This document shows positions 1-12,684 of a DNA stretch of 64,000 nt, piece by piece. The translations under genes were made by a program, and so were the position numbers. How positions within the stretch are numbered: the first letter of the stretch is position 1; each line of letters starts with the position of its first letter. The notes beneath the pieces were generated by a model. It was not told the DNA's origin. It ran no database searches and saw only the letters and a program-made list of their open reading frames with translations. Location: contig JARYHS010009186.1 in the NCBI GenBank assembly GCA_031002005.1, positions 254,725,199 through 254,789,198 of the forward strand. Reading direction: 5' to 3'. This DNA is from Vandiemenella viatica (lineage: Eukaryota > Arthropoda > Insecta > Orthoptera > Morabidae).

Positions 1-286
1 CACCGCCAATCAGATCCCAGCCCGGGACAAGATCATCGATCAGCGCGCATTGAATATTTTCATGCACGGAAACTCTGTTTGATGATAACCTTGTATAATG
101 ATTAAGTAATAATTTTTTAAAAAAGTGTGCGGTGACGAACTGTTGGGTTTCCAAATTTTTCTATTTGCTGCAGATAAATTGCGAGTGTAAGCACTACATC
201 CCCTGCATGTTACCCACTGAAAGTTCGTCTTATATGAACAACGTGACCATTTATCTTTTTCGTCAGAGCGGGACGCCTTACAGATT
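1..286. other. no feature recognised
   Basis: Mixed-composition sequence without a convincing open frame or repeat. Nothing supportable was seen. Confidence 0.5.
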
Positions 287-289
287 TTG

Positions 290-337
<48 letters not shown>

Positions 338-388
338 TATTTTACTAGTTTTTACTCAAAACCGAAAAACACTTTTTTTTTTTTTTTT

Positions 389-490
389 TTTTTTGCTGTC
401 ATCATGGTCTCGACTGGTTTGATGCAATCCTCCATCCCTTCCTATCTTGCGCAAGCCTTTTCATCTCAACATACCCCTTCTAATAACTTT
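389..490 (-). mobile_element. LINE-B 3' tail fragment
   Basis: The segment reading gctgtcatcatggtctcgac and then the gtttgatgcaatcctccatc block is the reverse complement of the 3' end of the LINE-B copies at 48008-48765 and 63334-63945. It sits directly after a T-run (about 373-394) and an A-run (about 291-333). Confidence 0.75.
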
Positions 491-831
491 TAAGTGATAG
501 ATCGATTTACCATCATCTTGATATGTTATAGAATAAGAATTAAAAGGTTTCTACTCAGAAAATTCTGACGCTGGTTGTGAACCGGCTCTCCATTGGCTAC
601 GCACTGCCGTCCAGTTAGTCCTTAGGCCTTGTAGCAGGTAGAGTCCGGAAGCGTCTGTGCTCCAGATGTCGCAGCATCCAGACGGCTGTCCTATCAGATG
701 TCAGCAGCGGAGGGGACGGAGTACACGACACAAACCTCTCACACAATCCAGGGGCCCCACAAATACCACGTGGGGGCGAAACAAACATGAAAGCTCGCTG
801 TTAATCTTACATGAAAATTTCATTGGCAAAT

Positions 832-1583
832 ACAGGGGTGAGTCAAAAAGGACTTTGGAATGACATAGAAATTAATTGAGATAACTTACAGAATCCGTAG
901 ATGTGTCATTTGTAGCAAAAAACCTAAAGTTTCACATAAGTGTCAAGGGTCATTTTGGTTCGATGTGATTACCATTTGACATGCGGCAAACATCCCACCG
1001 GTAGTAAATTTCTTCCCACACTGGTTGCAGCAAATCGGGTGTAACTTGTGCAACGGCAGCGTAGTTTCGATTTTTCAGGTCGGCCAATTTTTTTGGTAGG
1101 GGAGGAACATACACACGATCTTTAATGAAAGCCCATCGAAAGAAATCCAGTGGTGTCAAGTCCGGGGAGCGAGTTGTCCATGTGATTGGCCCTTAACGGC
1201 CAATCCACCGACCTGGGTAGCGAATATTGAGGAAACCATGAATTTCCTTGAGAAAATAGGTGGTGCACCGTCTTGCTGGTAGTAAACCACCCCATCTCGG
1301 TCATCTGCATCTATCTGTAGAATAAAAAAGTTTTCAAGCATATCCATAAACAAAAAACAAAAAAAAACAAAAAACTCAGCGAGCACGTCCCGCACCAGTG
1401 AAAGTTGCCATCTTCACTGTGCACTACGCTGGTGCTCCTGGTGGCGAAATTGTGTACTGATGTACTACGTGCATCAAACTAGAGGTTGTTTGGTACAAAT
1501 TGACAGATCTACCGATTCTGTAAGGTATCTCGACAAATTTCTATATCATTGCAAAGTTGTAAAGTCTAAATTTGGGAAATCAT
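832..1583 (-). mobile_element. mariner/Tc1-superfamily element, internally deleted, transposase relic
   Basis: Minus-strand frames carry YQQDGAPPIFSR (about 1240-1310, second catalytic Asp block, consensus QQDGAPPHF) and, after a frameshift, RSPDLTPLDFFRWAFIKDRV followed by LADLKNR (about 1060-1160, third catalytic block SPDLTPLDFF), then VWEEIYYRWDVCR. The first catalytic Asp region is missing. The flanks hold imperfect inverted repeats about 50-90 bases long: the left one contains gacatagaaattaattgaga (near 862) and the right one gives gatatagaaatttgtcgaga on the reverse strand (near 1525). This is an IS630/Tc1/mariner-type DDE transposase remnant with an internal deletion. Confidence 0.82.
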
Positions 1584-4186
1584 CTAATAGAAAAGTGGTC
1601 GAACGTAACCCCAGGGTTACGGTATGACATTAAAACCAACTCGTTGTAGTAGTTGTAACTTAGTCCTTAGATTTACAGATTTTTTTTAGTCAGGTCGCCA
1701 GGTGATATATAAATTTCACCAAAGTGTGTGAAATCTGGATAATAACGTTCTTTATGAAAAAACTAGACCATTGATACACGCTTTGTTCTACTTTGTTTTT
1801 GTGACGATTCTGGCGGGACTAAAAATACACGGCTAAGACATCAACTTCTTCCGAAGATTCTGAAACACGTTACTAACACTCAAGACGTCTTGTTAAAATC
1901 GTTTCAATCAAAGCTGGCCGCTCGCGATATCTTCAGCTTAAACAGACAGAGCAGAAATTTCGAGAAAACATCACAAGTGTCGCCCGATTCTTTTGGATCG
2001 CTGATAATCGTACCAATCAATGAAAATAATACTAAAACAATCGGAAGCTATACATAATTACATATGATCATGATGAAACATTTTTAAATGAAAAAAAAAA
2101 GATAGTATTTACGGGCATTTAAACATAAAACTGACAAATTTAAACAATTCCATACAGTCGAAATTCGTCCTTACAACAAAATAGCTTACGCAACATTCAT
2201 AATTAGTGTTTTAATTAACATTTCAAACATCATACCGCTTTTAATCATGTTACACTTCATCTAAACAGTTGCCATCGATCAGAACAATACTCATTCACAC
2301 GAAAAATTTACAAATTTATAATTAATCTCTCTCCAGCAATGTACGTAATTCATAAGATCAAAATCAATATGGAGCCAGGCCTGAGGGCTGTAACATCAAT
2401 CTCACTTCTTTCCGTAACCAAAGTTATCAAAGATATTACGTCCGGATACTCGGAAGTGAAACAAGAGACTATTGTAATGTCGATAAAAACTGTTGAGACT
2501 TGTTTTCCGTGACTCATTCCACACTGCATCCCAATATTCTAGCGTTTCCTTCATAACTTATTTTGTATTGGGGCGGAGGGGGGGGGGAAAGCCTGAAGGC
2601 AGCTTTAAAAACAACTGTGTTGACTAGGAAATTATTTCTCAAAATATTATTCTGTTTTACATTCAAATGACTGGATTAATTAATCGGTTTTGATCTGTGG
2701 TCATATCGATACATTTAATTCACATTGTCTGCAGAAGATTTGCTCTAATTAACGTTTCTGGTTAGTTGATAGCATGATTAGAAAGAAATGCTCGCTGACT
2801 GATGCTGAAATCTTGTGCGCTGTTGCTGGTAGCGGATATAATTTGTTGAATTCGCGTCCTTGACTCTGTATTGCGTCAGACATCATTGACACTATAACAA
2901 GCCCATCACGATCGCGTTCTCTTATCGCCATTTCTGCTGCACCACATCCTTCTGGAAGCCTACTTAATGTAGCGGACATTTTTGCTACGAAAGGCAAAGT
3001 TTTGTATTCACATATTCTACTGTAAGCGTCACCGTGTGAATTCTGGAAACTGGAACAAAATTTAAAAAACGAGATTGACAGTTATTTGTATAACAAATGT
3101 CTACAATGACTAAAGTCATTTTACTTCTTAAGCCGCAACTATCACGACGAGTGTGTAATACGCTCTTTAGGTGTGGGTGGCTCTACCTTTTAGACACCCT
3201 GTATGGCGTCAGCAATTAAATAAAACTACATGATCTTTTCCCTACCAACATTTTAAGCCTCGCACATGACACGTCTCAGGGGTTACAAGACCATAAAGAA
3301 AATGGGTTCACAAAAGACATGACTTTATTGACCAAACTAAAGACACAAATCTGACATGTGAAGTTTTACGGATGGTTAGCTCAGTTGAATATTTCAAACA
3401 AGTGTCTAGCTAATCAGGGTAGCTTCTCAGGGGTATTTTCCGGGCTCTTGATATGTTGCAATAAGTCTCACTTTTATAGGCACATTACCGTGTTCGCGCA
3501 CTGTTCACTGCCGGGGACGGGAAATGAACCTCGGGCCCACAGAGGATGGCGGTGGTCTCGCAGTCCCTCTTCTCACCTCGACATACAGTCCAGAAGTGTC
3601 TCGTCTCCACTCCACCTCCGAGCAGCATTCCATGCAACAGGATACAAGAATATCCGAGTGGCGGGTCACTATTGTCCATAGGTTGGCTGTCCCTGCTGTT
3701 ATTGTCAACAGCGCAGCGGGTGGCTTGACGAACGGGCTCGCGGCTTCCGCTCGCCAAAAAATAGCCCTCGCTTTATCTGTGCACACTGCGTCGCCTTGGA
3801 AACGCGACTTATTACAAGTGTTATATATTTCAACGGTTATTAGTTCATGACCAAAAAAATTGAGAAATATACATGCGAATATAACCAAACATTTAAATTT
3901 ACTGTACATCATAACATGCTCAATTATACATCATTTATTTTATCTAGTACTGTCACTTTCATGTAGACAGCATAATCTGCTTTCGTCCACTCACTGCATC
4001 ATGGCAAATTAATTTTTAAATCGTTTTGTTGAAGTATCATTATTTTCGCATAGTTTACAGAAAATAACTCTTTCGTCTGTACTAAAATACTCCTCTTCAG
4101 GTCCTAACGTCGCACTTTCAGCAAATTTTGTTTTCGACAGGGCAGTAATCGTTGAACCATTGCAAATTTAACTATTACTTCCAAAA
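1584..4186. other. long stretch without recognised genes
   Basis: AT-rich, with a G-run at about 2574-2587. Around 3165-3205 a short stretch ending agacaccctgtatggc resembles the terminus of a common insect DNA repeat. At 3490-3810 composition is richer in CpG and overlapping open frames exist on both strands (135 codons on the minus strand at 3505-3912, 107 codons on the plus strand at 3358-3681). None resembles a known protein, and mutual overlap argues that they are composition-driven. Confidence 0.4.
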
Positions 4187-4700
4187 GGGAGCGTTGATAA
4201 ACCACGTAGCTCTATTTTGGCCTCCTGTGAACCCCCCCTCCCCCCCTCACGTAGCTGTACGTGGCTTTTGCCTCCACCCTTTTCCCCTCCCCTCCTTCCG
4301 GCGTAGCACGTAGCTTCTTTTCCAGGGAGCTTCCACCAACTACGTGGCTCGGTCTGGGGGTGGGGGGTATGGCTGGAAAGCTACGCTGGGCTACGTTGGG
4401 GAGGGCGTTTCCGAGCCAGACCATGTAGCTTTGCATTCGTATTATTTGTGACAGTTAAAATGAGTTACAGAACACATAAAAGCATGTAAATATTTATTTC
4501 CGTCATTTAATTATCTCCGTATGTAATTTACGATAGTCCTACAAGAAAAAAACAGTACAAAATGACTTCTGAAATCAATAGGGAAAAAAACTACGTGCTA
4601 CGCGATTTCAGAAGACATTTTGTACTCTTTTTCTCTTGTCAGACTATCGTAAATTACATACGAAGATAATTAAATGACGGAAATAAATATTTGGGAGGTA
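4187..4700. mobile_element. composite of PIF/Harbinger-like MITE-2 fragments
   Basis: Starts gggagcgttgataaaccacg, matching the left end of the complete MITE-2 at 51129-51496. At about 4338 a second copy of the element begins in inverted orientation (the block with ctacgtggctcggtctgg, matching the MITE-2 right end). From 4488 to 4692 the sequence folds back: arms 4488-4576 and 4604-4692 are about 90% complementary with a 27-base loop. It is therefore a rearranged head-to-head cluster rather than one clean element. Confidence 0.7.
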
Positions 4701-5308
4701 CATCACCGTTAGATTGACAATGTCTGACCTTAATTCTTGACTGGTGAATTCTTACCAATTCAGTGACAATTAGTTTTTTTCCCTGCAATGTATAATACCA
4801 GTACACTTCTGTGAACAATTAACTATGTTAATTTATTCTCATCTATACAACGTCTAATTAATTCCCGGTCCTGTTAAAAAAATTACAATTTTCCCTCAAA
4901 ATATGACTATTAATATTGTAATATGACCAAAACTAGGAAAACGGCCCAAAATGCATATAAAATACATTCAGAAACGTGTAATCAGTTTTTAATTCACCAT
5001 TACAGCTCAAAAAGACGGGAGGGAGGGGGGTGATGACCCTTCATAAAGACACGAACACTTGTTATTGGTGTCCCGACCTTACGTCATACGTACAAAGCCT
5101 GCAATGGCAAGGCCAACAGTTCAAGCCGCGGTACAGCCAAAAGAAAAGATTCGTAGGGTATACAGTGTGTATATAACCAAAGAATAATAATTTAATATTT
5201 CATATGGACCGGCCATGAAATATTTAAAAATCATTTCGTATCTTTGTCAGTACATTTTGTAAAACATCTCTGCCCTCCTACGCAATCTCACTGAGCCATA
5301 CGGAGAAA

Positions 5309-5540
5309 CCGAGCGTGGTGGGTGAGTGGTTAACGTTCTGACCTCGCATTCGGGAGGACGTGGGTTCGAATCCCCGACCGGGCATCCAAATTTGAGTTTT
5401 CCATGGTTTCGCCAAATCACTCCAGGCCAATGCTTCCTCCAAAAGTTCATGGCCGAATTCCTTCCCGTTCCTTGTCTCCCATCCTTTCCCGCCTCTAATG
5501 ACCTCGACGTCGACAAGACGTAAAGCCAAAAAAAAATCAG
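5309..5540 (+). mobile_element. tRNA-derived SINE-1, full-length, 9-bp TSD
   Basis: A tRNA-like head has an A-box-like segment (gggtgagtggttaacg) and a perfect B box (ggttcgaatcc), then the SINE-1 body (ttttccatggtttcgccaaa), a segment ending tctaatgacctcgacgtcg, and a short A-rich tail. It is flanked by the perfect 9-bp direct repeat ACGGAGAAA (5300-5308 and 5541-5549), the target-site duplication expected of LINE-mediated insertion. Confidence 0.93.
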
Positions 5541-5549
5541 ACGGAGAAA

Positions 5550-7727
5550 TTTCATCAAAACGTTTTACGGCTCAGTAATATTAACACGATGTGTTTATTT
5601 CTCCCCCCCCCCTCCCACCTTGTCGCCAATTTTCTGTCTAATCTTCGGCCACCTTCCGTCTTGAGCTGATCTCTTCATATCCGTGTACTAATTGCAACTG
5701 GCGTCCTCGTTTATTTGCTTTAAATACACAACCTCGGTCTTTGTCTCCAACTCTTATACTGCTTCTTCCACTAAAAACTTCAACAGGTGATGATAAAATA
5801 GAACGTACACGATGGAGATCCTTGTACTACTTTGGAAACTCCTGCTGGCCGGAAAAATAATTCCGGGACCGAGGGGAAGGAGTCGCAGGCTGTCAAAACA
5901 TTGCGCCCGCATATTGCAGTGTCAGCTCGTAGCCTTGATCGCCCATCACCAACTGGTCAGCAGTCCCCCGTCTGCAGGGTCAGTTGTTTCCCCTGTCACG
6001 GCTCGCAAGGTGCCTGTGATGATAAAATATCGTATAGACTCCGAGAATATCTATGCTGCAGCTTTCCCGCTTGACCATAGTCCCGTTAGAAGTAAAATAG
6101 GAATTCGTACTAATTACCTTTGACTTTGGTAGGGTGGGAGTGTGGGCAATGTTCACTCACACTATTGAGAATTTAGTCCTTCGTTCACTTGTCTCGCTAC
6201 TATTATAATAGATAAAAAGTTGGTAGATGATCCTTGCTGTTTGTTCTATTCTCCAGTAGTGTTGAGTGGTGTGGTTGTTGATATAGCCATTGAGTTGTTT
6301 CTTTACTAAGAAATCTGGCGCGTATGTAACTCGACCATAGTTTTACCTGTCTGAAAGGTGTGCAGTCTGACGTAATACGAAGATGAACAAAAATTTGAGC
6401 GAGGCAAAGCGGCCTTCGCAATCAGCACAGTGGTGTAAGGATTACTGAGCCTATCTCTAGTGACAAGGCTCCCGAAGTTCTGTCTGGACGCCTTGAGACC
6501 ACGGCATTCGTTGATTGTATTGGCTTACGAATCATTTTTTCGTTTCCACTTCCAATTCAATTTGTGGAGATCGTCTTCCATCTGTATCACTCTTTTTGTT
6601 ATGTATGATTAATTTTTAGAAATGGATGCTAAGGCATTCAAATTTAACGTATTCTGCTCTTTGATATACGAAAATATTTGCACTATGGTAAAAATGGTTC
6701 TCGTTTTGCTTGCATTAAAAAATATTTCTGACGAGTGTCCGTTACCATTCATGTGCGTTAGTTTTTCGTCAATTTTATTTCAGAAATTTGGTTAGAAAAG
6801 GTTAATATTACCCTTAGTTTTAATATCAAAGTTTTTCGTTTACATTTAATGAAGTGTCGTTTCGTGTATGATTATGGTGTGGTTAATTTGACGGTCTTAA
6901 TAGGAATGATGTTACTAGTTATACTTCGATATTTGGAGTCGTAAATGGAACTTTTTCTTGATTCATATCAAATTGCACGCGTATGTGACTGAAGAATTTA
7001 GTCCACTCTGTGCTTGCTCGTGAAGATGAGTGTATGTGACGCGTACTGATGTGATTAGCGTTCAGACGCGAAATCCTGATACTCCCGCACTGGCAGGGAC
7101 TTGAAATTGAAATACTTTAGGGTCGTTATGCCAGAGTTTGATTACCCTGTATTCGATCTTAGCTTATCTTGTCGAAGGACTGTTGCTGGCTGATTGCACA
7201 TAGCTAGAGGTGGAGGCTATCAAAAGTGACATAAAAGGGGAACACAATTGATGCAACAGTTCTTTGTTATTGTCGAGTGTGCTGAGGATTCTTTTCTCTG
7301 TCTCTAGTAAGTATCTTGCTCTTCATCTTTCTTATGATGAATATTAGTTCAACAGTTGATACAGGTTTGGAAAGTTACCAGGTAGTATAGATGTTACCAG
7401 ACCAAGAAATGACTGTAAACATAAGGAAAATGGATAGCTGGTTAAACGTTGTCTAGAAACGTGGGGGTGCAGATTTAATGGGCGAAATGCAATCGCTGAT
7501 GTCTATATGTAGTTGTCCTGAAAATTTTTTGTGCTCTAGCATAGATTATTCTGTATATCAGTGGATGTTGTGATGATAAATGAGTTAACAGTCCTCATTT
7601 GTTTGTGGTGTGATTGTCACCAATTCTCTTGCAATGTTTCATAGCACCGGCCTGAACGTTCGACGCTTGGAAGGTGTCTACTAGCAGATTGCAGCTTAAT
7701 TGGGTGTCGCAGCGACTAATGACTATA
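5550..7727. other. unassigned intergenic sequence
   Basis: No recognisable protein or repeat apart from a C-run near 5605. A 50-base block at 7660-7709 (containing agcagattgcagctt) recurs at 8706-8757 in direct orientation on the other side of the foldback MITE at 7728-8244. Confidence 0.4.
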
Positions 7728-8244
7728 CCACAAAAAATCTTGTAAAAATATACCATATCTCGTGCTTGTGCAGTGACAAAAAGTTATGAGATCTTCTTGT
7801 TCTGAGCTAAGCCTACTCTTTAGTGTGTATTCACTTTCTGAAACACAATGATTTTCCTCGGTATTGTAGACCGTTCATTTAGAATAAAGAAATTGTGACT
7901 TGGACATTATGGATGCAATGTTTTAGTAAAACTACATAAATACACTAAAGGCATGATTTTTCTATCTCGTCTTTCCGGTTTGACAAGTCTTAGAATAAAC
8001 TGTATGTATTATGCCTTTCATATCAGTAACAATTATGAGATACATAACGACCAAATCAACTGACTTTTTTTAAAAAAAATCTGAATAAACTATCTACAAC
8101 ACGGAGGGAAACCATTTTGTTTCAGAGTGTCGTGAATACACACTATAAAGTGTAGAATTGGCTCGGAGCACGCTGGGTCTCATAACTTTTCTTCACTGCA
8201 TGGGCACGAGACTCGGCCTATTTTTACAAGGATTGTTTTTGTGG
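7728..8244. mobile_element. foldback MITE with ~135-bp inverted arms
   Basis: The left arm (about 7728-7862) and right arm (about 8108-8244) are inverted copies at roughly 80% identity, both containing the words tctcgtgc, cagtga and gttatgag. The centre is unrelated AT-rich DNA without an ORF. A separate single-arm copy of the same family lies at about 30385-30470, showing it is dispersed. Superfamily unknown; no clear target-site duplication was seen. Confidence 0.75.
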
Positions 8245-9673
8245 GATCTCAATTCTTTTTGTAGGTTGATCGCTTATTTTCAGACATCAGAAATGTTATG
8301 ATCCATTTGAAAATAGATGGATTAGGACATCTCAGAATTCCAGACATCAATATACAATATCCATCAGCAATGATCGCGCTCTGTGTAAACAATGACTGTG
8401 CGCCATCGATTTAACTACCACCATAAATAAATAACGGGTGACTTCCAAAACATACATAGGAGCAAAGTAAAATCTAAGATGTTGGTTAAACTTGCGGATC
8501 TATGTGCATAAAAGATTTCTGGCAAATATCCTCATTCAGAGGAAGGCAATTAACTTGCAAATATGCACGAACATTTTTCTCGTTTGATTTTGCCATTGAA
8601 TAAATACGAGTAAAAAGCACAAATATTAGACTTTTCTAATGATCTGTGGGTGTATTTGTTTGTATAGCGTGATGGTCGCCTATTTTTGTTGAGGTTTTAT
8701 GTTTCACGGTCGACGCTTGTAGGGTGTGTGTTAGCAGATTGCAGCTTGATTGGGTGATGGCGATTAGCCGTGATGTGGCGAGATGCGGGTTGCGTGGTTC
8801 CCACAGTGAGGCCGCCGGGAGAGGCCTTGACCGGGGGAATGCGAGGGGGTGAACATCTGCCGCCACCGCGCATTCCTACATCACTCGCACCCGCTGCAAC
8901 CACCTCGGAGCTCAGACAGATGATTAGGAGCCTTAATTTTATCATGCGATCAGTTAAGATAAAAATGTCCGCCCATTTAGCTGATGTCGTTGGGACAGTC
9001 TTCGGTTCGAGGAGTCTTTTTGGTGGAACAAAAGTTGACCATTTGAACTTGGCAGCAGAGGAGAGAGGGGGGGAGGTTATCCACGATTCCTAATCACCAG
9101 TGTGGTTACAATGCTCTGGGTTAAACAGGAAACCTTTATTGTGATTGGCTCATCGGATGCAATCGTTAAATATGGCGACCCCCTTGGTTCTATTTAGAAA
9201 AACAGGCGCTACTAGGCGGCACCCTTTCTCTTCCTTCTTTCATATAGTAACACAGTTAACTTAACAGCAATCGTATGCACACATACAAGTTACGAAACGA
9301 ATTGTGCTCCTTTCCTCTGTATCCGACTTCAGATGCCCCGGGCCAGAACACCATATTTATCATGGATAAAAAAACATACTTATTGATTGTTGACTGAAGG
9401 CAAAATCATTTCTTAAATCAGATTTTGATCTATGATGCTAAGTCAGTGTTAATCGATGTTTTTTTTTCTTTCCTGGACCGCATAAGTGCTATTTCTATGT
9501 CAAGATTGGCCACAATAACCTACATTACAATAAATCTCCGCGTTTAAAAGTAAGCATTTAACATTAATGGAATTTTTGACATTTTTTAAATTTTTGACAA
9601 TTTCCGATAAGCTCTGGGCCACATGGAATGGGTTGGGGGGCCGTAGATTGAGTTATCAGTGCGTCAAGTTGTT
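8245..9673. other. unassigned intergenic sequence
   Basis: Contains a short GC-rich patch (about 8770-8900) with overlapping open frames on both strands that match nothing I know. The rest is AT-rich. Confidence 0.4.
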
Positions 9674-9724
9674 GTTAATTTTTTTAAATTGCGATGGAGC
9701 TAAAGCTCCGGTGGCAATTCCCCA
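9674..9724 (-). mobile_element. LINE-A 3' tail fragment
   Basis: The reverse complement reads gggaattgccaccggagctt, the hallmark 3' untranslated block that ends every LINE-A copy in the window. Confidence 0.7.
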
Positions 9725-9759
9725 TGTCATCTAATTACCCATTTATATACATATTGAAA

Positions 9760-9870
9760 TTCATATCTCGGAATGACCGCGAAAATAAGATAAGAGAAAT
9801 CAGGGCCAGAACCGATTCATTTCTGTACTCATTTTTGCCACGAGCGATTAGGGAATGGAATTGAAAGGAT
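9760..9870 (+). mobile_element. LINE-E C-terminal fragment
   Basis: One plus-strand frame reads IRARTDSFLYSFLPRAIREW. The FLPRAIREWN ending is typical of the extreme C-terminus of CR1/Jockey-type RT proteins. It differs from LINE-A, which ends DWNELPGEMM. Confidence 0.55.
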
Positions 9871-9924
9871 TTACCAGGCGAGTAAATATAAAATCCGACA
9901 GGAGTAGCTTTCGATAAAGCACTC

Positions 9925-10118
9925 CGGCCATCCTGATCTGGGTTTTCCGTGGTTTTTCCCGGATCGCTCCGGGCGAGTGCTGGGATGGTTCCTCACAATA
10001 GCCCATGGGCGCCTCCTGCCATATCCTGTATATCCCTTCCAAACTATTACCCTTTCGGATAGGTGCAATGCACCCTCCGCCACACACTTTTAGTGAAACG
10101 CGGAGTAATAATAATAAA
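9925..10118 (+). mobile_element. SINE fragment lacking the tRNA head
   Basis: The body resembles the central part of SINE-1 (ctgggttttccgtggttttt, then cgggcgagtgctgggatggt) and ends in an (aat)n tail near 10108-10118. No B box is visible, so it is 5' truncated or from a related family. Confidence 0.6.
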
Positions 10119-10737
10119 TCATCCTTCCAAAGCGACTAAAAGAAACGGATTCGAATCAATTAAACTAAACATATAAATACGATCTTCAGTTACGTGTCTA
10201 ATAAAATTTTCAGTCGTCGAACGCATTTCCGACGTAACATGAATTTGCAGGACCCAAACGTAAAAGCGGTGTGTTATCTCTATATTCGAGTGTTAGTTCT
10301 CTTTCTGCAAGATACTAGAGTGTGGTGAGAACTTTCAATAATTTTCATTTCGAGGTTGCCATTTTTATTTACTACTAGAATTTTAATAGTGGTAGATTTG
10401 TGTTATAGCTTCCATGCGTCTAGGTAGTACTACTGTATTAGACTTTCTGTTCCTATTGATAGTTGCGGAATTATTCCAAAGTCCCTATAAGTGTAACTAG
10501 TTGGCCTCGCAGAAAAGGTTTACGTAAATGATAGGAGTTTTTGATTCAAGCCTTAAAATTTAATAGTAAGGCTGTGAAAATGTGACATGTAAATTACAAA
10601 AGCTCTTTGAACACAATATTTGAGTTGAGAAAATGATCATCAGTAACTTTCTGACTAAATGTGTTCTGAAAAAGATATTTCGTCACAACGTGCTGTACTC
10701 TTAGGACCAAAACAATACAGTAGAACTAGACGACCCG

Positions 10738-12500
10738 TGCGAAAATTTCGCGAATAAAATGCGATGAATAGTGAGGTTGAATATAATGTCACCAAGTTCA
10801 GTCATTACTCTTCATACTCCTACTTCATTTATCGATTTTGGTTAGAAATCCAGGGAGATAAATGACTCGAAACACAAAAAACGTATTTTAGAAATATTGA
10901 CATTTTTGCGCTTTATGGGTCGAATTACGAAAAACTCCTTTCTTAGAATATAATGTTACCACAGCGGAAACCTTAGTCTTTAATACGATATGTCATTTAT
11001 CTATATCGATTAGATATCAAGGGAAATATAAGGCTCGTGACACAAAAATACGTTGTAGAACATATTATACTTTTTCCCTTTAATAGTTGAATTCCCAACA
11101 CTTCTTTCTTAAAATATGATGTCAGCAAAGCTGAGACATTATTCCTCACAATCGTACTTGATTTATCGATTTTGGATAGATATAAAGGGAGATAAGTGGC
11201 TCGAGACACAAAAAACGCATTTTAGAAAAATTGACTTTTTTGCCTTTTATGGGTCTAATTACGAAAAATTCCTTTGTTAAAATATAATGGTACCACGGCG
11301 GAGACCTTATTCTTTCATATGATACCTCATTTATCTATATCGGTTAGATATCAAGGGAGATAAATCGCTCGTGACACACAAAACGGTTATAGAATAATTT
11401 ATACTTTTTTCCTTTAAGTGTTGAATTCCAAAAACATTCTTTCTTAAAATATGATTTCACAAAACTGATACTTTACTCCTTATATTCCTACTTCATTTAT
11501 CGATTTTGGTTAGATATCCAGGGAGATAAATGGCTCGATATACAAAAAATGCATTTTAGAAAAATTGACATTTTTGCCTTTTAAGGGCCGAATTACGAAA
11601 AATTCCTTTGTTAAAATATAATGGTACCACGGTGGAGACCTTATTCTTTCATATGATACCTCATTTATCTATATCGGTTAGATATCAAGGGAGATAAATC
11701 TCCCGTGACACAAAAATTGGTAATAGAAAAATTTATACTTTTTTCCTTTAAGGGTTGAACTACAAAAAAAATCTTTCTTAAAATACGATGTCACAAAGCT
11801 GAGACATTACTCCTCATAATTCTACCTCATTTATCGATTTTGGTTAGATATCCAGGGAGATAAATGGCTCGAGATACAAAAAACTCATTTTAGAAAAAGT
11901 GATATTTTTGCCCTATAAGGGTCGAATTACGAAAAATTCCTTTCTTAAATTATAATGTTACCATGGCGGAGACCTTATTCTTTAATATGATACCTCATTT
12001 ATCTATATCGGTTAGATATTAAGGGAGATAAATCGCTCGTGACACAAAAACGCATTGCAAAAATATTGATACTTTTGCCCTTAAGGGTCGCATTCCGAAA
12101 ACTTTCTGGCTTAATATATGACGTCACTAAAGCGGAGATCTTAATCTTTAAAACGATACTTCATAAAACGGTTTCAGATAAGTATACAGGGAGATAACTG
12201 AATCGTAACACAGAAAACAGCATTTTAGAAAAAATTACATTTTTGCCCTTTAAGGGTCGAATTCCGAAAACTTTCTTGCTTAATATACGATTTAACCAAA
12301 GTGGAGACCATAAGCTTTAAAATGACACCTCATTCATTGATTTCGGTTAAGTATGAAGGAAGATATAGGCTTGCGACAAAAAAATACCTTATAGAAATAA
12401 TATATATGATCTTTATTCCAAATTAACGCGTCATTGGAAACGGAGGTCTTAATATTTGAAATGGTACCTTGTTATCGAATTTGGTTACGTATGAAGGTAA
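10738..12500 (+). repeat. satellite array, ~167-bp monomers in a 334-bp dimeric higher-order repeat
   Basis: About ten and a half tandem monomers. A landmark word (catttatc-like) recurs at 10826, 10994, 11160, 11328, 11494, 11662, 11828, 11996, 12162 and 12331, giving spacings of 168,166,168,166,168,166,168,166 and 169. Two alternating monomer types are visible: type A has ttatcgattttgg and type B has ttatctatatcgg. Each monomer also has a gggagataaatggctcg-like core and gggtcgaatt-like segment. The last units (after about 12120) are more diverged and the final one is truncated. No ORF is conserved between units. Confidence 0.95.
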
Positions 12501-12636
12501 AAAAAAGGGTTTCTCACGAAAATTAGGCTACCTTCTAGAAATAATAAATACAATATTTTCACTTACAATAGTAATAGTTATTCTGTATTTAGGGCTTCCT
12601 AGATTTTGTTTCAAACTTAGTCTCTCTTCCTCTTTA

Positions 12637-12638
<2 letters not shown>

Positions 12639-12683
<45 letters not shown>
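12639..12683. repeat. (TG)n microsatellite
   Basis: About 22 uninterrupted TG units, just beyond the decayed edge of the satellite array. Confidence 0.97.

Positions 12684-12684
<1 letters not shown>

Noticed and set aside
287..493. 68-codon frame with a poly-Lys start
   Set aside because: Made by an A-run, a T-run and a LINE-B tail; not a gene.
3358..3912. Overlapping frames of 107-135 codons on both strands
   Set aside because: No recognisable domain, mutual overlap and locally high GC; best explained by composition.
10738..12500. CRISPR-like array interpretation of the tandem repeats
   Set aside because: The whole 334-bp unit is repeated with no unique spacers, and the setting is eukaryotic; this is satellite DNA.
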